Source of the DNA: an uncultured Oscillospiraceae bacterium
GTDB lineage: Bacteria > Bacillota > Clostridia > Oscillospirales > Oscillospiraceae
Length of the DNA stretch: 5,719 nt
Reading direction: 5' to 3'
Assembly: GCA_944385195.1 (NCBI GenBank)
Contig: CALWWH010000245.1
Span: 1-5,719 of the forward strand
Part shown: piece after piece, positions 1-4,874 of the stretch
Layout: every line of letters begins with the position of its first letter
How positions within the stretch are numbered: position 1 is the stretch's first letter
Notes under the pieces: model-generated
Database searches by the model: none
What the model saw: only the letters and a program-made list of their open reading frames with translations
Told to the model about the DNA's origin: nothing
Translations under genes and position numbers: made by a program

Positions 1-25
1 AAGTCCGTAACTTCCCGCAAGACAG

Positions 26-856
26 CTACCCTCCTATTGCTCGGGCGAAATATTTCGTGAAGACCTGTACCGCCTCATCCAGTGCCGTCTCCGCATCAGG
101 CAGCGGCAGACATTCCATAATAATAGGGCCTTGATAGCCCGTCTGCTTGATGGTCTCCACAATCTCATCAAAATTAAAGTTTCCGCGTCCGGGCACCTGT
201 CGGTTGTGATCCATCAGCTGGACACAGCCCACACGATCACCATAGCGGCGGATTGTTTCCAAAATATTTGTTTCTTCACAACTCATGTGATACAGATCCA
301 AACCGATCTTAATGTGGTCGCAATGGAAATCATCCAGGAATTCCGTCATCTCTCGCCAGGTGTTCAACGAATCGCTGTCATAGTGGTTGACTGGCTCCAG
401 GGTAACCGCAACTCCCCGCTTCTTTCCATAATCAGAGATGCGATGTAAGCTGTCGCCAAGATTTGCCCGCCAAATATCATGGCTGGGGCTGTCACTTTTT
501 CTGCCCACCAACAGCCCCATCATGACTCCAGGCTGGTGACCACACTCAGCAGCCAAATCAATTTGGCTGTAAATCCGCTCAACCGTCTTGAGGCGCACTG
601 CTTCATCCGGAGAAGACAGGCTCATTCCCTCATCCCGTGCCAAACCCGTTGCAATCGATACAAGCTGGAGGCCCAACTCATCGCAACAACCAAAAAAGGC
701 ATCTTTGTCCAGGCGCTTCGGGTCCGCCAACTGCAGTTCAATTGCATCAAACCCGTGGGCAGCGGCCAAACGAAGGCTCTCCACATACGGTCTGTCCTGT
801 AAAATAAAAGGAGCGTTGGGGTTGCAAATTTCAGCGATCGTTACTGCGATTTTCAT
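26..856 (-). CDS. Sugar phosphate isomerase/epimerase-type TIM barrel, tagatose 3-epimerase/hydroxypyruvate isomerase-like, variant metal site
   Basis: This 276-residue cytoplasmic TIM barrel belongs to the same superfamily as the gene at 2106-2984 but is clearly divergent from it. Metal-site positions are Glu154 (LEPVNHYD), Asp187 (GLDLYHM, with His190), Gln213 (CVQLMDHNR) and Glu248 (IIMECLP). Their spacing (33, 26 and 35 residues) equals that recalled for D-tagatose 3-epimerase (Glu152, Asp185, His211, Glu246). The third ligand is therefore Gln instead of His, as in the hydroxypyruvate isomerase branch. The following PGRGNFNF (222-229) resembles the PG.GHIDF loop with the His replaced by Asn. 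The start is supported by GGAGGT (865-870) 8 nt upstream. The gene follows the binding-protein gene after a 100 bp gap with a large hairpin. It ends 25 bp from the window edge with no visible terminator, so the operon may continue. The substrate is probably a keto-sugar or keto-acid; I infer this. Confidence 0.9.
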   Translation of the reverse strand: MKIAVTIAEICNPNAPFILQDRPYVESLRLAAAHGFDAIELQLADPKRLDKDAFFGCCDELGLQLVSIATGLARDEGMSLSSPDEAVRLKTVERIYSQIDLAAECGHQPGVMMGLLVGRKSDSPSHDIWRANLGDSLHRISDYGKKRGVAVTLEPVNHYDSDSLNTWREMTEFLDDFHCDHIKIGLDLYHMSCEETNILETIRRYGDRVGCVQLMDHNRQVPGRGNFNFDEIVETIKQTGYQGPIIMECLPLPDAETALDEAVQVFTKYFARAIGG

Positions 857-877
857 ATTCGGGTACCTCCATTCAAA

Positions 878-926
878 GCATCAACAGCGGGATCGCGGCA
901 GCCTGCCGGATCCCGCTGTTGATTGC
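878..926 (-). promoter_or_regulatory. Large intercistronic hairpin between the binding-protein gene and the last isomerase gene
   Basis: A perfect 15-bp inverted repeat (880-894 pairs with 909-923) encloses a second 5-bp stem (896-900 with 904-908), a single unpaired base (895) and a 3-nt loop (901-903). The outer end can extend by two pairs across a one-base bulge. In the transcript, only three U residues follow (GCUUUGAAU), so it does not look like a classic intrinsic terminator. It starts about 30 nt after the binding-protein stop codon and ends 7-9 nt before the next ribosome-binding site. The structure is certain from the sequence. A role in protecting the 3' end of the upstream message or partly attenuating read-through is inference. 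Confidence 0.75.
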
Positions 927-956
927 GAATTCTATATTTCCGTTACAAACGACACA

Positions 957-2033
957 TTAGAAGTTTACCTTGACCTCGTTGATGGCATCGTAAATGGCCT
1001 TCTGGTCAGGAGTAAACTTAGCAACCAGCTCAGCAGTAGCACTCTCGGCAGCCTTGGCAAAGCCCGCCAGATCGGGCTCAGTGATCACCACGTCCTTATA
1101 GGTCTTCAGCTGCTCCATGCTCTCCTCGGTAGCGGCAGGCCACAGGGTCTTGAACCAGTACTCAGAGGTCTCGCGACCAGCCTGAAGCACGGCCTCCTGC
1201 AGGTCGGCGGGCAGGGCGTCAAAGGCAGCCTTGCTGCACAGCAGAACGTCAGGAATCACAAAGTGATGGGTCTGGGCATAGCAGCCGCCCAGCTCGGGGA
1301 TACCATTGGAAACGATAACGGCAGTGGCGTTCTCGACGGAGTCAATGGTGCCCTGCTGCATGGCGGAGTAGCACTCAGAGAAAGGTATGGACAGGGGGTT
1401 AGCACCGAAGGCTTCCATACAGGCAATCAGACCGGGAGAGCTCATAACGCGGACGCGCAGGCCCTTCATGTCTTCCACGCTGTTGATGGGATGCTTGTTG
1501 GTGAACATATCGCGGGCGCCCACGTTCAGCCAGCCCAGGAAAATAAAGCCATTCTCTTCCGCGCTCTTGGCAAACACTTCGCGGATCTCGGGCTCGCTGC
1601 AGGTCTGCCAGGCCTGATCGCCGCTCTCAAAGAGATAGGGCAGACCAAACACGTCCCATATAGGATCATAAGCCACCATGTCGCTGGCGGACAGGCCAGT
1701 CAGCTCGATGGTACCCAGCTGGAGACCTTCCAGGTTGGCAGCCTTGTCAGCCAGAGTGGCAGCGGGATAGCAGTCGACCTGAATGCGGCCGTTGCTCAGC
1801 TCCTCAAGACGGGAAGCCATGTACTCGTAACCATCGGCCTGGGGACCCTTGGCGGGGCTGTCATTGGACAGCTTAAAAATGAACTCAGGAGCGGCGGGGG
1901 TGTTGTCAGCGGGAGTGCTGGTAGCGGGAGCGTTGGGCGCAGTAGTCTCAGCGGGCTTGGAACTACAGCCAGCCAACATGCTGATGCTCATGGCAACTGC
2001 CAGAGCCATTGCGAAAACCTGTTTTCTTTTCAT
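957..2033 (-). CDS. dctP: TRAP transporter solute-binding lipoprotein (DctP family)
   Basis: This is a 358-residue extracytoplasmic receptor that captures the solute for the DctQM permease. A lysine-rich, hydrophobic signal peptide ends in the lipobox LAGC (20-23), so Cys23 should be lipidated and anchor the protein to the outer face of the membrane. A Thr/Pro/Ala-rich tether follows (about 28-49), then the two-lobed binding domain. The family's carboxylate-gripping arginine is Arg195 in GLRVRV. A second conserved Arg is Arg174, and Asn235 in IDSVEN lies 40 residues after Arg195, the same spacing as Arg147-Asn187 in the sialic acid receptor SiaP. These residues imply an organic acid ligand. 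Codon choice is clearly more biased than in the neighbours (AAG, GAG, CTG, CCC, AAC), which suggests high expression. The ribosome-binding site is AAGGGG (2041-2046). The gene sits three enzyme genes away from dctM and is flanked by hairpin-bearing gaps. Confidence 0.97.
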   Translation of the reverse strand: MKRKQVFAMALAVAMSISMLAGCSSKPAETTAPNAPATSTPADNTPAAPEFIFKLSNDSPAKGPQADGYEYMASRLEELSNGRIQVDCYPAATLADKAANLEGLQLGTIELTGLSASDMVAYDPIWDVFGLPYLFESGDQAWQTCSEPEIREVFAKSAEENGFIFLGWLNVGARDMFTNKHPINSVEDMKGLRVRVMSSPGLIACMEAFGANPLSIPFSECYSAMQQGTIDSVENATAVIVSNGIPELGGCYAQTHHFVIPDVLLCSKAAFDALPADLQEAVLQAGRETSEYWFKTLWPAATEESMEQLKTYKDVVITEPDLAGFAKAAESATAELVAKFTPDQKAIYDAINEVKVNF

Positions 2034-2072
2034 CGTTTTTCCCCTTTTCTTTAAATTGTCTTTGATATTTGT

Positions 2073-2092
2073 ATTTTGCCCTCGGGCAAAAT
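2073..2092 (-). promoter_or_regulatory. Short intercistronic hairpin in front of the binding-protein gene
   Basis: A perfect 8-bp inverted repeat (2073-2080 with 2085-2092) with a 4-nt loop lies in the 72 bp gap between the isomerase gene ending at 2106 and the binding-protein start at 2033. No U-tract follows on the minus strand (the next bases are ACAAATATC), so it is not a typical terminator. It could mark an RNA processing site that frees the binding-protein message, or be a protein-binding operator; neither is shown. A TATGAT hexamer (minus strand, 2091-2096) looks like a -10 box, but I find no fitting -35 element upstream of it, so I do not call a promoter. Confidence 0.5.
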
Positions 2093-2105
2093 CATATCCT
2101 TTTGC

Positions 2106-2984
2106 TCAAAGATTTCTCAGATATTCTGCACTTCGCTTCATTCCAATGGATGCGTCGGGAAGCTGCTGCGGATACCATCTGCGTTCATACTCCAGAGAAA
2201 GCCACCCCTCATACCCTACGCTCTGAAGGTTCTTGATGATCTGAGGCCAGGGCGCGATGCCCTCGCCAATCACCATGCTCACAACATTTCGCTCGCCATC
2301 CGTCGGATGGGAGACAGAAGAGGCCGCAAACTTGACTTCCTGTTCCTTAAAACGCAGATCCTTTGCATGTACATGGAGGATCTTTCCCCCAAGCAGCTTG
2401 ACCGCTTTGTCGCAGTCCTCAGCACCCATGAAAATCAGATTGGGCTGGTCGTACAATGCACCCACGCAGGGATGATTGATCTCTTCCAGTGTGTCCGCCA
2501 ACTGCTCAGCAGTGACATTCATCGTATTAAAATGATTTTCAATGGCCAACTTCACGCCGCGCTCTCCGGCATAATCGCCGCACTCACGCATCGCAGCCAC
2601 CAGCCGCTGGCGCTTCTGTCCATCCGGATCCGTCTCACCCGGAAAAAACTCTCCGCCATAAATTCGGATATACTGGGCACCCAGATATTGGGCATAATCC
2701 ACCACTCGCTTCAGACCGGCTATGGTCTCCTGGCGCACCATATCGTCCAAATTGTTGTACCGGCTGTAATAAGGAGTCAGACAGACGATCTCGACCCCGG
2801 CTTTTTCAGCCGTTTCCTTGATCTGACGAAGAAACTCCCAAGAGGCGTTATAAGGAATACCGCAACCATAATCGTCCTGAACGACGATCTCAGCGCCTTC
2901 CAGACCGATCCGTCCAAACATTTCAATTGCCTGCAGTACAGTAAGGTCGGGCGTTCCCATTGTATGTCCGGCGATTTTGTACAT
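2106..2984 (-). CDS. Sugar phosphate isomerase/epimerase-type TIM barrel (xylose isomerase-like, IolE/COG1082 group)
   Basis: This 292-residue protein belongs to the AP-endonuclease-2/xylose isomerase-like TIM-barrel superfamily. Members use a divalent metal for isomerisation, epimerisation, dehydration or elimination on sugars and keto-sugars. The expected metal ligands are all present: Glu149 in AIENHFNT, Asp179 in ALYDQPN, His206 in HVHAKD and Glu265 in LSLEYE. RIYGGEF (107-113) is another family-typical strand. An insertion-like stretch at about 212-236 separates the HAKD strand from the GEG turn (240-242). The ATG has a strong AAGGAGG (2991-2997) 6 nt upstream that overlaps the stop codon of the oxidoreductase; the two genes are 11 bp apart, as expected in an operon. 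No signal peptide is seen, so it is cytoplasmic. It could be an epimerase, an isomerase or an IolE-like dehydratase; sequence alone does not decide. Confidence 0.91.
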   Translation of the reverse strand: MYKIAGHTMGTPDLTVLQAIEMFGRIGLEGAEIVVQDDYGCGIPYNASWEFLRQIKETAEKAGVEIVCLTPYYSRYNNLDDMVRQETIAGLKRVVDYAQYLGAQYIRIYGGEFFPGETDPDGQKRQRLVAAMRECGDYAGERGVKLAIENHFNTMNVTAEQLADTLEEINHPCVGALYDQPNLIFMGAEDCDKAVKLLGGKILHVHAKDLRFKEQEVKFAASSVSHPTDGERNVVSMVIGEGIAPWPQIIKNLQSVGYEGWLSLEYERRWYPQQLPDASIGMKRSAEYLRNL

Positions 2985-2995
2985 GGTCTCCCTCC

Positions 2996-3940
2996 TTACT
3001 CCATCCCTGCCAGCCCGGCGCTGAGCAGAATCTTATTAAGCAGCTCGTGGGTTTTGTAAGCATCCGCCGCATTGGTCAGAGGCTCCTTGTCATTCTTCAC
3101 ACAGTCCAGGAAGTGATCAATCGCATAGCTGAAGCCAAGCTTGTCCTCAGACCGGGCCCAGCCCATGGCCAGCGGAGTCATCTCTGTCGTGTGCTTTTCC
3201 TTTCCATCCACGATGGTTACGCTGTCTGGCATCTTCACCAGGGCAGTACGTCCGCCGCCATGAATTTCAATCGTTTCCTCCCACTGACCGGCACTTCGCT
3301 CTGCCACCAATAGCCCCGCAGCACCGCTCTCAAACCGGAGCTGGGCTGTGGTGAAAGTTTCGTAGTCAGGGTCAGAATATTTGGAAATAGCGTGAACCTC
3401 CTCGCATTCACCACAGAAAAAGCGCATCACATCAACCATATGAATCGCATTTTCCAAGGTGGCACGATACTCCGTCTCCGGACGATTCTTCTGCGCAATA
3501 ATCACGTCCGCCTGACGCTCTGTAAACACCTGTTTCGCCTTTTGAACCACAGGTGCATATCGGCGATTGAAGCCAATCATCAGCTTTCGCCCGGTTTTTT
3601 CCGATAGTTCAACCAGTGCCGCTGCATCTTCTAATGTGGTAGCCATCGGCTTCTCACAATAGACATCAACGCCACCATTGAGCAGCTTGGTCACATGCTC
3701 GGCATGACAGGCCTTGGGCGTCAGAACAAATGCGCAGTCAATGCCCAGATCGATCAGTTCCTCAATGGTGCTTACCGCATTTTGGATTCCATAACTACGC
3801 TGGGCCTTTTTGGCATTATCCAGATTGCGCGCCATAACGCCAACCAGCTCAATGTCATCCCGCTGTGCCAGTACAGGCAAAAAATTGTTTTTGGAGACAT
3901 ACCCGACGCCCAAAACCGCAACTCTCGGCTTTTTAATCAC
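2996..3940 (-). CDS. Gfo/Idh/MocA-family NAD(P)-dependent oxidoreductase, GTG start
   Basis: This is a 314-residue cytoplasmic dehydrogenase of the family that oxidises or reduces a hydroxyl/keto group on sugars, inositols and their acids. The N-terminal Rossmann domain begins RVAVLGVGYVS, with the dinucleotide-binding glycines at 11 and 13. The family catalytic motif is EKP at 96-98 (Lys97). GFNRRY (123-128) opens the C-terminal substrate domain. His167 in ENAIHMVD matches the catalytic His of inositol dehydrogenase; the Asp four residues before it in that enzyme is Glu163 here. The frame extends upstream to an ATG at 4042, but those 34 extra residues lie inside the aldolase gene and do not resemble the family. 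The GTG at 3940 has a perfect AGGAGG (3950-3955) 9 nt upstream and puts the Rossmann strand at residue 6. Coupling to the aldolase (8 bp overlap) suggests translational linkage. Family confident, substrate unknown. Confidence 0.94.
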   Translation of the reverse strand: MIKKPRVAVLGVGYVSKNNFLPVLAQRDDIELVGVMARNLDNAKKAQRSYGIQNAVSTIEELIDLGIDCAFVLTPKACHAEHVTKLLNGGVDVYCEKPMATTLEDAAALVELSEKTGRKLMIGFNRRYAPVVQKAKQVFTERQADVIIAQKNRPETEYRATLENAIHMVDVMRFFCGECEEVHAISKYSDPDYETFTTAQLRFESGAAGLLVAERSAGQWEETIEIHGGGRTALVKMPDSVTIVDGKEKHTTEMTPLAMGWARSEDKLGFSYAIDHFLDCVKNDKEPLTNAADAYKTHELLNKILLSAGLAGME

Positions 3941-4859
3941 GAATGTTCTCCTCCTCACAGTATTCTTCGTATACTCGCTCGAGGATCGCGTATTCTTCGC
4001 TGGTAAGTGCGCGGTTCGGAGCGCGGCACACATCGGTAGCAATGACCTTGCGCATTTTCAGCAGTGCTTTCAATGCGGGAATCCCGGGCATCTTGGTAAT
4101 GATGCGATCTGTGGCAACGATTTTCTTTTGGATCTCTGCCGCCGCCGCATAGTCACCTTCCTGGTACTTCTGATACAGGCGAGTAAAACGCTCGATGAAC
4201 ACGGTGCCGGGACCGCTCACGGTACCAACGCCTCCGGTTGCAAGACACTGGTAGAAGAGGCTGTCGCAGCCAATCAGGAGATCAATATCCCTGCCAGCCT
4301 GCATCAGGTAGTCCTCAATCCGCATCAGGTCCCCGCTGCTAAACTTGATTCCAGCAATATTGGGGAATGCATCCAACAGTCTCCGCAGCAGCCGCGGCGT
4401 CACGTCGTTTGTGGTACAGGAAGGAATATTATAGATGTACACGGGATAGTCAGAAGGAAGCTTTGTCAAAACATCCCGATAATATCGGAACAGCGCTTCC
4501 TCATCCATGGGGAAGAACGCGGGACTCATAACGCCGATACCATCTGCTCCGATGCTGACACTGTGCAGCGCATGTTCCACGGTCTCTGCGGTTGTCATGC
4601 TGCCGCACTGGATAAAGGCAGACATCCGATTTTGATTGGTCGTCACCATGATCTCTGCAATCCGCTGACGTTCTTCTTTGGTCAGCAGAAGGCTTTCGCC
4701 GTTTGTGCCGTTGGGATAAACGCAGTTTGCTCCGTGTAAGGCAAGGTACTCACACAAACATGCCGTGGACACCTCATCCACTTTCCCGTCCACAGTAAGG
4801 GGTGTGATCGTGGGAATAACCAATCCAAACATTCTTTTCTTCATAGGTTGTGCGTTCAT
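3933..4859 (-). CDS. DapA/N-acetylneuraminate lyase-family aldolase or lyase (not dihydrodipicolinate synthase)
   Basis: This is a 308-residue class I (Schiff-base) TIM-barrel enzyme, the usual length for the family. Members bind pyruvate or another 2-oxo acid on a lysine and perform aldol cleavage, condensation or dehydration in the cytoplasm. Visible signatures are the GTNGES loop (51-56), the catalytic tyrosine in YNIP (Tyr143) and the Schiff-base lysine in GIKFSSGD (Lys172). Two differences from true dihydrodipicolinate synthase stand out. The second Thr of the usual GTTGE is Asn53. The position five residues after the tyrosine, which is the carboxylate-binding Arg (Arg138) in E. coli DapA, is Cys148. 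Together with the transporter and oxidoreductase context, this points to catabolism of a sugar acid or other oxo acid. The start at Met1 is preferred over Met6 and Met10 because a GAGGT (4867-4871) sits 7 nt upstream of it. The 3' end overlaps the next gene by 8 bp. The exact reaction is unknown. Confidence 0.93.
   Translation of the reverse strand: MNAQPMKKRMFGLVIPTITPLTVDGKVDEVSTACLCEYLALHGANCVYPNGTNGESLLLTKEERQRIAEIMVTTNQNRMSAFIQCGSMTTAETVEHALHSVSIGADGIGVMSPAFFPMDEEALFRYYRDVLTKLPSDYPVYIYNIPSCTTNDVTPRLLRRLLDAFPNIAGIKFSSGDLMRIEDYLMQAGRDIDLLIGCDSLFYQCLATGGVGTVSGPGTVFIERFTRLYQKYQEGDYAAAAEIQKKIVATDRIITKMPGIPALKALLKMRKVIATDVCRAPNRALTSEEYAILERVYEEYCEEENIRD
3950..3955 (-). promoter_or_regulatory. 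Shine-Dalgarno site that fixes the GTG start of the oxidoreductase
   Basis: AGGAGG on the minus strand, 9 nt upstream of the GTG at 3940 and embedded in the last codons of the aldolase gene (its Glu-Glu-Glu stretch). It decides the start against the in-frame upstream ATG at 4042, which would add 34 residues encoded within the aldolase gene. Confidence 0.85.
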
Positions 4860-4874
4860 CTTATCTACCTCGCA

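Noticed and set aside
878..926. Intrinsic terminator in either direction
   Set aside because: The stem is strong but only three U residues follow on the minus-strand transcript, and no T-run follows on the plus strand. It is kept as a hairpin of unknown role.
588..2054. Plus-strand open frame of 488 codons, the longest in the window
   Set aside because: It lies antisense to the whole binding-protein gene and part of the last isomerase gene. Its product is Gly/Ser/Ala-rich and low in complexity, matches no family I recognise and has no convincing ribosome-binding site. It is explained by the biased codon use of the gene on the other strand.
2091..2130. Internal promoter for the binding-protein gene using TATGAT as the -10 box
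   Set aside because: No hexamer resembling TTGACA lies 16-18 bp upstream; the candidates read TGAGAA or GAGAAA. The evidence is too weak to call a promoter.
2076..3059. Plus-strand open frame of 327 codons
   Set aside because: Exact antisense shadow of the isomerase at 2106-2984, which has all metal ligands and a strong ribosome-binding site. The plus-strand product shows no recognisable domain.
3941..4042. Upstream extension of the oxidoreductase to an ATG at 4042
   Set aside because: The added residues are encoded within the aldolase gene, contain no family motif, and the GTG at 3940 has a perfect Shine-Dalgarno and the right distance to the Rossmann fold.
3810..4739. Plus-strand open frame of 309 codons
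   Set aside because: Antisense to the aldolase and the start of the oxidoreductase, both of which carry clear catalytic motifs. The translated product has no coherent domain.
3933..4859. Lysine-biosynthesis dapA
   Set aside because: The carboxylate-binding Arg is replaced by Cys148, the GTTGE loop is altered, and the genes around it are catabolic and transport genes.
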